Source: Liolophura sinensis (Eukaryota; Mollusca; Polyplacophora; Chitonida; Chitonidae). From it: a DNA stretch of 64,000 nt. Every line of letters begins with the position of its first letter. Within the stretch, counting starts at the first letter, position 1. Location: NCBI RefSeq assembly GCF_032854445.1, contig NC_088306.1, forward strand, positions 5,719,145-5,783,144. The letters are read 5' to 3'. This document shows positions 1 to 12,075 of the stretch, in pieces. The translations under genes and the position numbers were made by a program. The notes under the pieces were generated by a model. It did no database searches. It was not told the origin of the DNA and worked only from the letters and a program-made list of their open reading frames with translations.

Positions 1-964
1 CACAAATGTGGAGACACTCCTGATGGCGCCCCGAGGCATAACGGCTCCGGGCCAATTCCATCAAGTTGCCACAAGCAGCGAAAGGATAAATGGGAAGGAA
101 ATAAAGGACTGGCAAAATTACTATAGAGTTAAAAGTATTTGAATCAAAGGACACTGCAGAGCTGTGTGAGCTGTAACATTTTAGGATTGAAACTGAATAA
201 TGCGATATTATGTACACAATTTGGATATGATATATCCAGACTCGTATATAAACCAAAGGTAAGAGCAGAGCCGTGAGCTGTAACATTTTAAGACTGAAAC
301 TGAATTCTACACAATTTGGATATCGAGCTGAACAACAGCTGCGCGCTTTAATGTTTCCGACAAAAAGTACCACCCAGGGTTGACAGACAAGTATCACAAA
401 CCTTGCTTGAACTTCGTAGACGCTAAGTGGTTACTGGCTCATGGGTACTGAAAGTCCACCTGTCGCATGCACCAGCAACATACACGTATCTTTGTCTGAA
501 ATCACGCGTTATCACCACATGGATTAACTGTCTTATCTGCGTAAATATTGGCGGTGTGTAGTCTCAAGCAGATTAGTGATGATAATATGTATGCATGCTT
601 TGGATTTTACGCCGTACTTATATAACAGTTTTCAGTCATGTTTCAGTGATATGAAATCTTTATGTGTGTGCTCATTTACTGTGCCTTCTTGTGGCCTTTT
701 TGTAGTTTATAAATTGTTATTGACAGTAGACGAGCGATGGAGAAAAGTGAGGAGTCGTTAGTTCGGTGTACAAATACTGTTTTGGAAAGGCGAGTCATTG
801 CCGAAAAAGGACTGACGATATTGAACAATCATGTCGAAGACACTAGGCATGACACACTTTCCAGTCACATTATGCCGACACGGGGGGCCAAGCAGTCCTC
901 TATCCTTGCTCTAACCTTTCAATGCTGAGCGCCACGCGAGACAGCATGAAGTACCATTTCTAAA
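1..964. other. No gene recognised; internal short direct repeat
   Basis: A short direct repeat is visible: 'gtgagctgtaacattttagg' (167-186) recurs as 'gtgagctgtaacattttaag' (272-291). The frames at 576-761 and 737-928 resemble no known protein. Confidence 0.5.
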
Positions 965-1047
965 TGCTTTAGTATGACCCGACTCGAGTTTGATCCCGGG
1001 TCTCCTGATTTCGACGTGGTGGCCTTAACGATTTGTCCACCGGATAA
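965..1047 (-). mobile_element. tRNA-like SINE head relic (second family)
   Basis: Read on the minus strand, the segment has an A-box-like 'ggtggacaaatcgttaagg', as in the D-arm of Leu/Ser-type tRNAs, and about 40 bases later a B-box-like 'gggatcaaactcg'. The spacing suits an internal Pol III promoter. No intact cloverleaf was found, so it is more likely a retroposon head than a tRNA gene. Confidence 0.35.
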
Positions 1048-1290
1048 TAGAGCGTAGCTTTTCACCCTAAAGTGTTGCTGGAGAGCAAGTATTTTTATTC
1101 ACCTTTTTTGTAAATATTTGCGCATAAATTGCCTGTGTACATGTATACAGTATTAAAAGTTCGGTGTATCATATCACCTTGGCATAGGAGTAATTCAGCT
1201 CTCTAGAATAGAAATGTTTGGTCCAAAGATCTAATTAGGTTGTTGTGCATTACGGATTGAGTAAATCTCTTGCAAAATCTACGTAAATAC

Positions 1291-1551
1291 GTTTATTTAT
1301 TTTTATGTATTTATTTATTTGATTGGTGTTTAGGTGGCACCCAAACATATTTGACTATATTTATGTGGCCAGTAGTATAGTGGAAGGAAACCGGGGGGAG
1401 TCCGGAGACACTCACGACCATGCGCAGGTTGCTGTCAGACCTTACTACGTACGAATGAAGAGGAAGCCATCATGAGCTGGAATTTAAGTCACAGAGGTTT
1501 CTGGTCCACTGTGCTGTACTATTACGCTAACCACTTGGCCATGGAGCCCCG
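1291..1551 (-). mobile_element. tRNA-derived SINE, diverged near full-length copy
   Basis: On the minus strand the order is the tRNA-like head, the body matching '..ctcatgatggcttcctc..' and '..cgcatggtcgtgagtg..', the 3' segment, and an (AAAT)-type tail. It is clearly diverged from the best copies at 9555 and 51442. Confidence 0.8.
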
Positions 1552-1689
1552 GGTAAACCGGTATACCTACTATTGCAGTATGCAAAAATTTAAACAAACT
1601 TTTTTTTGCAAAAATCCACATAAGTAGATGTAGAGAAGGAACACAAAGCCGGCAATGCTCTAGATGGCTGGTCGTTAAGCGCAATAAAA

Positions 1690-1862
1690 AGCAAAGCCCG
1701 TTTATGTGACAGTGGTCATGTTTATGGTTAGGGGAAACCGGAGCGCAGAGAACACGCCGAGAACAAGTATGCAACCAAAATAGCGAGAGTTGGATTCGAA
1801 CACGCTATCCCCTAATTGGTCAACGAACTGATCGTAGCAGCGAACCAGCACTTTAATCTGCT
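1690..1862 (-). mobile_element. Diverged tRNA-derived retroposon with a B box
   Basis: On the minus strand the B-box-like 'gtgttcgaatccaactctcg' is followed by sequence loosely matching the main SINE's 'ggtttcctcccaccataatg' segment. A related B box with the same 'ttcgaatccaactctc' core sits at 9473-9488 on the + strand. It may be a sister family with a different tRNA head. Confidence 0.35.
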
Positions 1863-3737
1863 GAACAAATAGATAGAAGCATAACAACTGATGCGGGCCA
1901 GCTGACAATACTGTTCCGTCATAAAACTGACTTTTTATAACGTTATAACAAAGGGCGTGAATTAAAAACACTCTGTAGTGAAGGCACGTTCATGTTTTAG
2001 TGTTCGTCTATCCCCGAGGGGAGCGTTATCTGCAGATCCCATCGTACACGCATACCCCTGTCAATTGCCATTCGCTGTTTTATTGGTTCTCAGAGGGCTA
2101 GGAGAATATTATCTGCTTCAAGCGAGCGTAATTTCTTGTATGAACATGTTAACAAGACTCACGTGTTCGTTATTATCCGTGAATTTTCCGCGTCCTGGAT
2201 TTCGATGCTTACATCCGGGCAACTGAGCGGCGAGCTGATAACGTGGGCAAGACAACAACGGGTTCTAAATCAGCTTATCTTGAATATAAGATAAGAGGTA
2301 ACGAGGTTTTGCGGTATAGAAATGTCTAGTTTTGTCCCAGAAATTTTATTGGCCATACAATTTGCTTGTAAAATCGTACTCACAAAGAATTAGTATTATC
2401 GACAGGAACAAGTACAACAACCACGTCCAGACTTGAGGGTTCATTAGTTTGGAGGGAAGGGGGGGGGGGGAGAGTGAGAAATAAGAGATTTCAATTCATT
2501 TCGATTTTATATTACAGACTCAAAGTCCATATAAATTAACATAAAGGCAAACATTTAAACAATCGTGGTGCTTTGATAACTATGAATGTTTGCATGCTGG
2601 AGTTGGGATTAGAAAGAAATTGGTGCGGGTCTCATAAATCGCAACTAATATCACTACCTTTTTTTTCACCTGATTCGGCTTAAGCTATGGTGCTACCGGG
2701 GGTGTAAATTTGCATTTACATGAACTGTTAGACCAAAACCCTGATTGCAGTAAATTAACAAAAGGCAGTTTTTCTCCGGTACGGTGGCCATTTTGACAGC
2801 TATCACACTATCGGCGCTGCCATGGTTCTTGTTGTGACTGATGGCGGCCATTTTAACCGATACTTCCGCGACCCGGCTGAATTTCAGTTGCTTGGGAATT
2901 AATGGTTTTATTTCCTAGATGATATTTGAAAAGAACAAATAAGTACACATAGCATTATGCTCACAAGATAAAGGACGTTAATCTGAGCGGTAAATATGCC
3001 TAATACATGTACCGGTACTTCGTTGGTGAGTAGGCCTACGTGCCTACTGTTGAAAAGGCATACGCTCACATATTAACGCTGTCAATGCTCCGATCAATTT
3101 GACGAAGCTCTCTGATATACCGGCCTGGACACGTTTGTTACATGTTTGTCTTGTAGTCTGGTCTCATGGAAGCACGTAATATTTCTTTGGTACTAATATG
3201 TCTGAACACCAATCACACAGCGCCGATACATGCAAACGTAAACATTGTCGAGCATACATCACCTTTACCTATAGTCTGTTTCTTTTAGAAAGTCCCATGT
3301 ATCCAACTGTTAGTCAGTGATAACGTAATAACACAAGCTCTATTGTACGGGTACAACTATAGGAGAGTATAGATGAGAAACACGAAGACGCTTGAATACG
3401 TTCAATACATATTTGACAAAATCACACAACTGACAGAAATATACAAAACAATAAAAATTATTACAAATATAGCCGATCTGTCGATGTATGTTTCATTCTT
3501 CTGACAAACAAAATCACTTTCAGGGTAAACTGGGATAAAATGTACGTAATCACACAAAGAGACAATGGGCGATACCAGTTCAAAAATAACGTTTCAAAAA
3601 AATAGCAAGTGGAGAAACGCAAGCTGAGAAAGTGCTACGTACAGAAAATGGAGTACAAATGACGAATGTCGAATGGCGTGAAAGCCGATATCTTCAAACC
3701 CAGCAAAATCCTTCACAGTGAATGACAGTAAATATAA
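1863..3737. other. Apparently unique non-coding DNA
   Basis: Apart from the poly-G run and a small hairpin (cttatctt/aagataag at 2273-2295), I see no gene or repeat family. The frame at 1978-2226 is unrecognised. Confidence 0.5.
2459..2470 (+). repeat. Poly-G run
   Basis: Twelve consecutive G follow 'gtttggaggga' and precede 'agagtgag'. It is a simple homopolymer tract. Confidence 0.9.
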
Positions 3738-3993
3738 CTGCTCTCAAGTGGACATGAATAAATGACAGCTCTCAAGTGGACATGAATAAATGGCTGCTCT
3801 CAAGTGGACATGAATAAATGGCTGCTCTCAAGTGGACATGAATAAATGACAGCTCTCAAGTGGGCAAGAATAAATGACTGCTCTCAAGTGGACATGAATA
3901 AATGACAGCTCTCAAGTGGACATGAATAAATGGCGGCTCTCAAGTGGACATGAATAAATGGCTGCTCTCAAGTGGACATGAATAAATGACTGC
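3738..3993 (+). repeat. 28-bp minisatellite, 9 copies
   Basis: The unit is 'ctctcaagtggacatgaata' followed by 'aatggctg' or 'aatgacag'. Copies are nearly identical and start every 28 bases (3741, 3769 and so on). The two endings, ggctg and gacag, give sub-types. It has no coding content. Confidence 0.95.
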
Positions 3994-5218
3994 AAGCTTC
4001 AAAACTCTGTCGCTCATATTGACAGACTAACGTAAGGAAAATTCTGGATGGTTTGATCGTAACCATGTGACAACACCGATACGTATTTCCAGAATGCACA
4101 GTCTTTTTACAATGACAATAAACTAAAGAACGCTGAAGCCTCGAGAAGGCTCGACTAACTCACAGAGCAGGCTATAACATACACAGAGGGAAAATGCCCA
4201 CTACTATTGTCCAGCATGCAACATGCTTTAGAATAATTATGATGTCACACAAGGCAATGAGTTCTTGGAGTCGAAACAAAGCTTAGGAATATGAACATTA
4301 TGATTTAGAACAAGTATTTTAACTGCCTTCCTTTCCAATAACATAGATGTTCTACATATCAATATGTAGAGCTTGTATTGTTACACACCACTGACTAAAG
4401 GCATTAACTGATTTTACAGAATGCTGAATATAGGGGACTCGCCCAAAAAGAAACGGACAATCACAAATAACCGTTTGTCTCTATGTCTTTTACTCAGCAG
4501 TGTAGAAAACTGTCAGACTAATACGCATGTGCAGAAATTTACAGGCAGACACTGTGGACGCGGATCCTCGACCTCCGCGCCTTCGCGACCTCCGCGAGGG
4601 CGCGGAAGGCGCCGTGAAAGTAACCGCTATCAGCCACATCGTTTTACTCTCTATGCTGTACGTCTTAAATTATATTCGACATAATACGATGGTACAGGGG
4701 GAATATCACAATTCAAACCACCTTGCAAAACGCATTTGTTGCTTACTTCTCAGCTAGTCTTCAACTAGTATACTATTGTTTTCTTTTTTCTAACAAGAAG
4801 ACCTTACATTTATGCATTTTATACACTACAGCTATATCGAGTTCCATCAAACATGCTCTCATATAATATACTCACATGTTTTAATGCAATCCAGTGATGA
4901 TAGCCAATGAGTTTGCATTATGTAGTGATGATAATGAAGTGTTTTCAATGTTTACCTATTCTTGATAACGTCTTCTTGTGATCTTGGATATATAGTGACA
5001 CTTGCCACTGTCACAGGGAGCAATCTGATCTCAACCCAGCTGTCACCACTGTTAGGGCTTGCCTCCCTCATATGTGGCTTGATCAAGGATGACCAGGGAT
5101 GACACTTTGATGTCATTTATATGCTGCATATAAATTCACAATATGTTAAATTTAAGTAAAAACCATTTGTGTGGTGAACTCTAGGAATGGCTGTGTCCTC
5201 CCCACTGTATATAAAGAT
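3994..5218. other. Apparently unique non-coding DNA with a small GC island
   Basis: A CG-rich patch at 4558-4615 ('cctccgcgagggcgcggaag') stands out from A/T-rich surroundings. The open frames across it (4421-4757) are unrecognised and probably chance. Confidence 0.4.
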
Positions 5219-5230
5219 ATTCGGTTTAGT

Positions 5231-5504
5231 GGGGGCCTCCGTGGCTCAGTTGGTTAGCGCGCTAGCGCAGCGTAATGGCCCAGGAGTCTCTCACCAGTGC
5301 GGTCGCTGTGACTTCAATTCCACCTCATGCTGGCTTCCTCTTCGGGCGTACGCAGGAAGGTTTGGCAACAACCTGCGGATCGTCGTGGGTTTCCCTCGGG
5401 CTCTGCCCGGTTTCATCCCACCATAATGCTGGTCGCCGACGTATAAGTGAAATGTTCTTGGGTGCGGTGTAAAACACCAATCAAATAAATATATAAACAA
5501 ATAA
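5231..5504 (+). mobile_element. Full-length tRNA-derived SINE with target-site duplication
   Basis: The head 'ggggcctccgtggctcagtt' carries the A box, and 'gtgacttcaattccacc' carries the B box. The body follows, then the 3' segment with 'gtgtaaaacaccaatcaaat' and an A/T-rich tail. It is flanked by 12-bp direct repeats, attcggtttagt (5219-5230) and attcgatttagt (5505-5516), with one mismatch. The short frames within it have no protein relevance. Confidence 0.95.
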
Positions 5505-5618
5505 ATTCGATTTAGTTGTTTGGCATGGGGACTGTGTGTTCGTCTTATTATGTTTTGTTCCGATACAAGTTCAGTCCAGCTATGTAATACTCAAATAAAT
5601 CGATTGTTGATTCTATAT

Positions 5619-6081
5619 GGAAACATAGAGTGACTGGAGAGACTAAGTGATTGGAAACATAGAGTGATTGGAGAATCTGAATGATTGGAAACATAGAGTG
5701 ACTGGAGAGGCTAAGTGGTTGGAAACGACGAGTGATTGGAGAATCTGAAAGATTGGAAACAAAGAGTGATTGGAGAATATGAGTGATTTGAAACGAAGAG
5801 TGATTGGAGATTCTGAATGATTGGAAACATAGAGTGACTGGAGAGACTAAGTGATTGGAAACGACGAGTGATTGGAGAATCTGAAAGATTGGAAACAAAG
5901 AGTGACTGGAGAATATGAGTGATTTGAAACGAAGAGTAATTGGATAATCTAAGTGATTGCAAACAAAGAGTAATGAGAGAATCTGATTGATTGCAATCAA
6001 CGTGTGATTGGAGAATCTGAATGATTGGAAACGAAGAATGATTTATTGGACAATGCGAATGATTGCAAATAAAGAGTGAAG
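5619..6081. repeat. 34-bp minisatellite, about 13-14 copies
   Basis: Each 34-bp unit consists of two related 17-bp halves, 'gagtgattggagaatct' and 'gaatgattggaaacaaa'. Minus-strand open frames of 127 and 150 codons here are repeat artefacts: the period is not a multiple of three and the unit lacks stops in all three minus frames. Confidence 0.95.
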
Positions 6082-7225
6082 AAACAATATGCAAATGCAG
6101 TTATAAAGTTCTTCTGTAAAGTGGCATAATATCCTCAGCGGAGGCTGTGTTTCCAAGGTAACTCCCATTTTATTAGCTTATAACATTTAATCTAATTTAC
6201 ACTTTACAATTTATTCACAAAGAGAATTTCCTAGAATATGAGTTTTTCCCGTTTCTGAATTTGCTCTTTTAAGCTCATGCAATTTATATCTTAGGATTTA
6301 GAAGTTTTAAGTTCCTTGATAAATATACTAGCGCCGGTCTGTTAACCCCACGCCCTTGCACGTATATCTAAACATGTGGCGTTTATGGACGGCACATAGT
6401 GTTATATAAGTACTTGGGCTATTCACAGTACTGCATTACAGCCTTATATCTCACCGCGTGACGTCCATGGACACGATGTTGCACAAGTTTTGGCTCTGTT
6501 CACGGTACTGCATTACGACCTTATATCTGTAGTGACGTCCGTGGGTGGGACACAGAGTTATGTAAGTGCTTGTTCTGTTCACAATACTACATTTCGGCCT
6601 AATATCTGAACATGGACAGCATTATTCAGGATGCAGCAAGCTAAATGTTCTCTCGCTACTGGCTAAATAAATAGTGTGATGAATGATTTATGCTGACAAC
6701 ATCAGAATTAAAATAATGCTCCTTAATACAAAACATTTCAACGTTTTTGTAATACTTTCATTTCGCTAAAAGAAACCCTTGGATTTCTGAGAACATCCGT
6801 CATAGTTAAATCAAAGAAAAATGACAAGGTTTTTGGAGAAATTACGAGGATTCCAGCCAAAAGTAGGTCGCGATTGCTATTGAGGCTGATGTTAACGTGT
6901 AAACAAATCTCTCCCTTTTAAAGCAGCTAATCGTTTTCAGCTGTGTTTTAGTGTCACAACTGAACTGCGTCCTCGCTCCGCGGGAGGGTTTGGGAGCGAC
7001 AACGGACTCTGGCTGGAAATGAGACATTTACAAATGGAATCGGGAATGCTTTTCGACAGTTTTATCAGAACTCCTTACTTCTTTAATGTCGACGTGAATG
7101 AGTTTAATTTCTAGCGCTTCGTGAGGCTGCCTCGGTGGCCTGGTTGCTACATGTCCCGCTCGCTCCATCGGCTGGGAAAGTCCGTGGGGTAGGGATAGGG
7201 TACAATCCTGAACTGGACCATACCC
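6082..7225. other. Non-coding; loose ~100-bp similarity blocks
   Basis: 'ttcacagtactgcattacag', 'ttcacggtactgcattacga' and 'ttcacaatactacatttcgg' (6422-6600) form about three old repeat copies, each followed by a 'ccttatatct' type stretch. Nothing coding is recognised. Confidence 0.55.
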
Positions 7226-7358
7226 TCCAAAAAAATCTGTCAAATTTAAGAGAAAGTATGTTGTTTGAGTTATGCTAGGGTGTATTTCATGATTGTGAAA
7301 AGTTATTCTGTTAAATATGGCACTGTGACACACGTTCTATAACCGCAACATAAAATCG

Positions 7359-7420
7359 TGTCGCCGTCGTGCAAGTGAAATATTCTTGAATACGGCGTAA
7401 AACACCAATCAAATAAATGA
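7359..7420 (+). mobile_element. SINE 3' tail fragment
   Basis: It contains only 'tcgccgtcgt' through 'acggcgtaaaacaccaat' and 'caaataaatga'. It is 5'-truncated and lies inside the broken MITE-like element. Confidence 0.9.
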
Positions 7421-7510
7421 ACATTGCGTTAGGCTAACAGGATAACATGTTGGACAGTGTTATGTTATAGAAACGCAGTGCTATGGTATAGTAACACAAT
7501 ATATTTTAGC

Positions 7511-7659
7511 CTTACGTGGGAAGGTCTGCAGCAGCCTGCGGATGGTGGGTTTCTCCCGGGCTGTGCCCGGTTTCCACCCACCATAATGCTGGTCGCCGTC
7601 GTATAAGAGAAATATTTTTGAAAACGGCATAAAACACCAATGAAATGAATAAATGAATC
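7511..7659 (+). mobile_element. 5'-truncated SINE with 13-bp target-site duplication
   Basis: It starts within the SINE body at 'cttacgtgggaaggtctg' and runs to an A/T tail. Flanks are aatatattttagc (7498-7510) and aatacattttagc (7660-7672), with one mismatch. Truncation at the 5' end with a target duplication is the mark of LINE-driven, target-primed insertion. Confidence 0.9.
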
Positions 7660-7970
7660 AATACATTTTAGCATCTCTTAGACAGCAAACTTTCTGTTCA
7701 AACTAACGGTCTGTTTTTCTTTTTTTTAGTGCACCGAGTCAAAATTATGATGATTTCATCGAGTAAGTGGCGTAGTCATTGGTATAATCCACTTGTCGTG
7801 TTCACAACAATGTTTTTTGAAGTTTGTGTCACCGCCGATAAGAGGCTACTTTTGAATGATTCATACCTCGGTTCGAAGAAACCTCTGTTGTCTCATGAGG
7901 TCATGATGATCATGTAGACCAAATATCCGGTCCTCGTAATTCCACTATTTTCTGTTCTGAGTATGTGGAC

Positions 7971-8310
7971 ACAACCATCCCCACCCTCCCATCCTCCTCT
8001 ATAAACACACAACCACCCCCACCCTCCCATCCTCCTCTATAAACTCAAAACCACCCCCACCCTCCTCTATAAACTCACAACCACTCCCACCCTCCCATCC
8101 TCCTCTATAAACACACAACCACCCCATCCTCCTCTATACACACACAACAACCACCACCACCCTCCCATCCTCCTCTATAAACTCACAACCACTCCCACCC
8201 TCCCATCCTCCTCTATAAACACACAACCACCCCATCCTCCTCTATACACACACAACAACCACCACCACCCTCCCATCCTCCTCTATACACACACAACCAC
8301 CACCATCCTT
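7971..8310. repeat. C-rich minisatellite, unit about 38-40 bp
   Basis: Irregular copies of 'cctcccatcctcctctataa' are joined to 'acacacaaccaccccca'. The + strand has almost no G for about 340 bases. Longer blocks are themselves duplicated (8094-8185 resembles 8199-8285). Confidence 0.9.
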
Positions 8311-8385
8311 TCGCCATTAAAATGCTGATCGCCGTAGTATAATGTGAAATGTTTACGAGTACGACGTAAACCACCAGTATTTCAA
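8311..8385 (+). mobile_element. SINE 3' fragment, diverged
   Basis: 'aaaatgctgatcgccgtag' through 'gtacgacgtaaaccaccagt' matches the SINE 3' end. It directly abuts the C-rich array. Confidence 0.75.
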
Positions 8386-9542
8386 AATTTCATGTTATTT
8401 CAAAAACTATATAAAATTTCCCTTACGCGACAGCGTTCCATCCAGATAGCAAACATGTTGCAGAGATAAAAAAAAATATTTTTCAATAATACCTGAATGC
8501 CCAATAATACCTGAATGCTCTTAGGGGTACGGGATGGGAGGGGGCCATGGCAGCGCAGGTAAGCTTTTTTTAGATGCAATTTTAAGTGTATTTCCTCATA
8601 TGATAGCACGTTATCTTCTTTTTTTCTTTTAATTTCATGTAATTTTCAGTATTTTCTTGTTAGGATATTAATGGCGTTTCTTGTTAGGGACAATAATGGC
8701 GTTTCTGGTTAGGGCATTAATGGCGTGTTAGAACAGTACAGAAACTCCTGCATACAGATAAAGCTCAGTGTTTTTGACTTATGGGTTGCTCCTAACTGCG
8801 ACCTAATTCAATAAACAAATATGTGAATACACCTGCGAATAAATCAATCAACGGCCGTCCAGACAAACCAAGTGTGACTGGCGTGACACGGCGGCTTTGA
8901 GGATATGGGTGAGAACATTTCATCGTGGGTGAGGATCCTGGGTTCAGAGTGAGGATAAGCGAACAGAGAAGAAAGCATCGGGAGTAATCTTCTTAGTACT
9001 ACCGATCTTTGCAATCAGGCCAAATACCTTTGTATCCTTTGTTTTTTGACACTTCATTTGGTTCTAAAAATGGCTATCGATCTCAACTTTTCCACGCAAA
9101 TAAAACAAAAACAAGTTTTTTCGCTTAAGCCCTCGAGGTGCGCGCTAGTTCCTGGCTGATCAAAGTCAATTGTGATTTAAATCAGTTTGTAGTAATTCAT
9201 CAGGTACACATCAAGGTATGACGGTGCGTAGGAATCAATTAACGCCGCTTACCGCGTACACCTCGTGTAAATCCCCCGTTGGGTTATTACTAATGGTATG
9301 ATGACGCTCTGCATCTATAGACTCAACCTATGAACTGGCCTTTTTGAGTATACTGGCTGTTAGGCAGAGTTACTTGTTCCTTTTTTGACATTATCGTAAA
9401 GCTATCTGGTTTTAGCAGGGATCTCCGATAGTTAGTGCGACTCTCAGGCATTAGCTCAATGATGTCGTTTGTTCGAATCCAACTCTCTCTTCTTCGACTT
9501 TCGCTATAAAACAGGCTTGCAGTGAGCGCTACAGTTTCATCC
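8386..9542. other. Non-coding; short triplication and a B-box-like motif
   Basis: 'aatggcgtttctggttaggg' occurs about three times in variant form at 8661-8735. A B-box-like 'gttcgaatccaactctc' at 9472-9488 matches that of the 1690-1862 element. No gene is recognised. Confidence 0.45.
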
Positions 9543-9554
9543 AATCATAAACTT

Positions 9555-9822
9555 GGGGCCTCAGTTGTTGTTCAGTTGGTTAGCGCGCTAGCGCAGCGTA
9601 ATGACCAGGGAGCCTCTCACCAATGCGGTCGCTGTGAGTTCAAGTCCAGCTCATGCTGGCTTCCTCTCCGGCCGTACATGGGAAGCATGTGCATGTGGAT
9701 GGTCGTGGGTTTCTCCCGGCTCTGCCCGGTTTCCTCCCACCATGATGCTGGCCACCGTCGTATAAGTGAAATATTCTTGAGTACGGCGTAAAACACCAAT
9801 CAAATAAATAAATAAATAAATA
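9555..9822 (+). mobile_element. Full-length tRNA-derived SINE with perfect target-site duplication
   Basis: The head contains 'ttgttcagttggttagcgcg'. The B box is 'gtgagttcaagtccagc'. The tail is (aaat)n. Perfect 12-bp flanking repeats aatcataaactt lie at 9543-9554 and 9823-9834. This is one of the least diverged copies here and defines the consensus length of about 268 bp. Confidence 0.97.
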
Positions 9823-9879
9823 AATCATAAACTTAGTGAACAAGCGCAAATTGGCAGAACATGCGGACATGCGACATGC

Positions 9880-10062
9880 AATATCAAGTCCAGATAATGG
9901 TGGCGCCCTCTCCGGTTGTGTGTTGGAAGGTCTTGCAGCAATCAGAGGATGGTCGCGTAGGTCCCCAGGTTCTATTTGTCTGCCTCCTACCATTATTCTG
10001 GCCGATGTCAAATAAGTGAAATGTTTTTGAGTACGAGGTAAAGCGCCAGTGAAAAAATAAAG
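9880..10062 (+). mobile_element. SINE, diverged, lacking the A-box head
   Basis: It begins near the B box ('aatatcaagtccagataat') and continues through the body to 'gtacgaggtaaagcgccagt'. It is much older than the adjacent copy at 9555. Confidence 0.8.
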
Positions 10063-11887
10063 GACCTGGTACGGTGAGGTGAGGGATGTATCACAGAGAG
10101 GTAAGAAAGTGCAAATTTCAAAACCCAGCACATTTTGTAAATGTCGAATTACAAGTATAAACTTGATCAAGGCACCCATGAAAATTATTTAGCCATAGAA
10201 GAGATGGTTACTTAGCAATAACCCACAAAAAACACACTCTCGATCAAAAAACGCCAATTTTTGGTTGAAGTGAGGCACTGTGCGAATTTGCTGTTGGTCG
10301 ATGTTAACCAGAAAAAATACATTTACCGAAACTTTCATGTGTGTATTTCTACGTACCGCTAAAGTCCCGTTTTGGTTAACGTTTGCCTTTATATATAAAA
10401 CACAAATTTGATCATGTGATGCGTTTTATCATAATTTGGGTGGTATTTCGGTAAGCAACCCATAGTCGGTGAGGCATTTGTCATAGTACAGTAAAATAAC
10501 TATGTAACTATGGACTTAGAATCCTTTTTTTGTTGGGGGGGAGGGGAATACTTTTGTGTGAGTAGATAAGCCAACTTATATTAAATAAGTGATAACACTA
10601 ATTTGAATCAATAATTATGATAATGTAATACGTAACATGTAGCAACAACGCCAAAATCATATGTGAATCCTTCTTGATAGTACATGTGGACGTCAATCGT
10701 TAACTTGTCCTGCTCTGTGTAATATGTACCGGAATTTCTATAAGGCTGAAAATCACATGTGTTATATATTTATTTATACCACTGATGTTTAACGGTGTGC
10801 TTATGAGCTTCTCAGAAAGTTGCATTTGTGGTACAGTGATATATCCCACTCTGCAGTGTCTAATACAGACAAATGTATGCCAGTGTGACAAACAGGTCAA
10901 CCTATTTCAATGTATGGCCTGTAAGTAGTTAACATGGATAAAGATTCGTTTCATATTATGAAGATTTAAGAAGAGCACCTGTAACATATCAAGGAAAGAG
11001 GCGGAAAAAGGACTGAAAAAAGAAATGGCTGTACGAAAGTGTCAATAGCTGACACTCACAGCTATAGTCAGTTTCGCTTCCTGAGGTGGACAGTTTCTTG
11101 CACAAAGGCCCATTCCCCGCCTTACCATACCACGTTTTTTTATCCAAGGCGACCTGATTCATACTCTTTACAGCACATGCGTATCTCTCTACGCTCGCCT
11201 TACATCACTGACACCACTAGACAAGCTTGGCCTTTGGAGTCTGTGCCATGCTTGTGGGTTTCTGTTGGCTTAGCGTCACGACCTGTATCGTTGCGTGGCA
11301 TTCTAATCATCATTCATCAATAAAACTATGTCTGGTGATCGTTAGAACCATGTGGAACATGCTCTGGATATTGAGAGTGCATGTGCATGAAATAATAATA
11401 GAAATAAAAGTTAGGACAGAGATTTTGTATCTTCTGATATCACTTCCTGCGTAATCGCCGTCACTCCATTGACCACTCCATTATTTCTGTACAAAAATTT
11501 ACTAGTGGTGAAAGTCATGTAAAGCGAACGTTGTGAGCGACGCATGCGCTGTAAGGAGTATGGATAAGATTACGTACAAAATACAGTAATATGCCTGCGT
11601 ACATGCTGCAGACACCAGTGCCTTACTCATTATTATGTCAGCTGGTCATTACACAAAATCTACCCGGTATCATAATAAGACAGAGAGACGCTTAATAGGC
11701 ATTTAATGCTTTTAAACAATATTCTATCTGGGAACAGAAAGAGGTTGTTCCAAATTATAAGTTTATCATAGATCGTATGGCTTCACATGTTACCGATGCA
11801 GCTGTAAGCAATCAACATTCACTTCATGATTGTCAGCTGGATAAGTTGTAAGTATCATGATTACAATTGACTTTAGTCGATATCTAA
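10063..11887. other. Apparently unique non-coding DNA
   Basis: I see no gene, no clear repeat family and no tandem array. The frames at 11039-11323 and 11227-11454 resemble nothing known. Confidence 0.5.
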
Positions 11888-11890
11888 TAT

Positions 11891-11973
<83 letters not shown>

Positions 11974-12075
11974 TTCCATTGGTGTTTTATGCCGTACCAA
12001 AGAATATTTCACTTATACGACGGAGGCCATCATTATGGTAGGACGAAACAAGGAAAATCCAGGGTGAAATTCAAT
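11888..12075 (-). mobile_element. SINE 3' end with expanded (TTTA)n tail
   Basis: About 22 TTTA repeats (11888-11975) are followed by the minus-strand SINE 3' segment 'ggtgttttatgccgtacc' through 'cattatggtaggacgaaaca'. The microsatellite is the overgrown tail of the retroposon. Confidence 0.9.

Larger units (their letters stand above)
7226..7720. mobile_element. MITE-like element broken by two SINE insertions
   Basis: The left part (7226-7355) and right part (7660-7720) match the ends of the palindromic element at 20115-20366, for example 'gttattctgttaaatat' and 'agacagcaaactttctgttc'. SINE fragments at 7359-7420 and 7511-7659 lie inside it. The middle piece at 7421-7507 probably belongs to the host element. 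Confidence 0.6.

Noticed and set aside
3738-3993. Regularly spaced short repeats considered as a CRISPR array
   Set aside because: The 28-bp units are head to tail with no unique spacers, and the context is eukaryotic.
5548-6094. Minus-strand frames of 127 and 150 codons rich in 'SNHS' and 'ITLCFQS'
   Set aside because: They are translations of a 34-bp tandem repeat whose unit lacks stops in all minus frames. The period is not a multiple of three, so no reading frame is preserved.
9522-9791. Open frames within SINE copies (also 5187-5500, 19241-19517 and 51468-51740)
   Set aside because: All lie inside tRNA-derived retroposons, and the similar peptides on different copies reflect the repeat, not a gene family.
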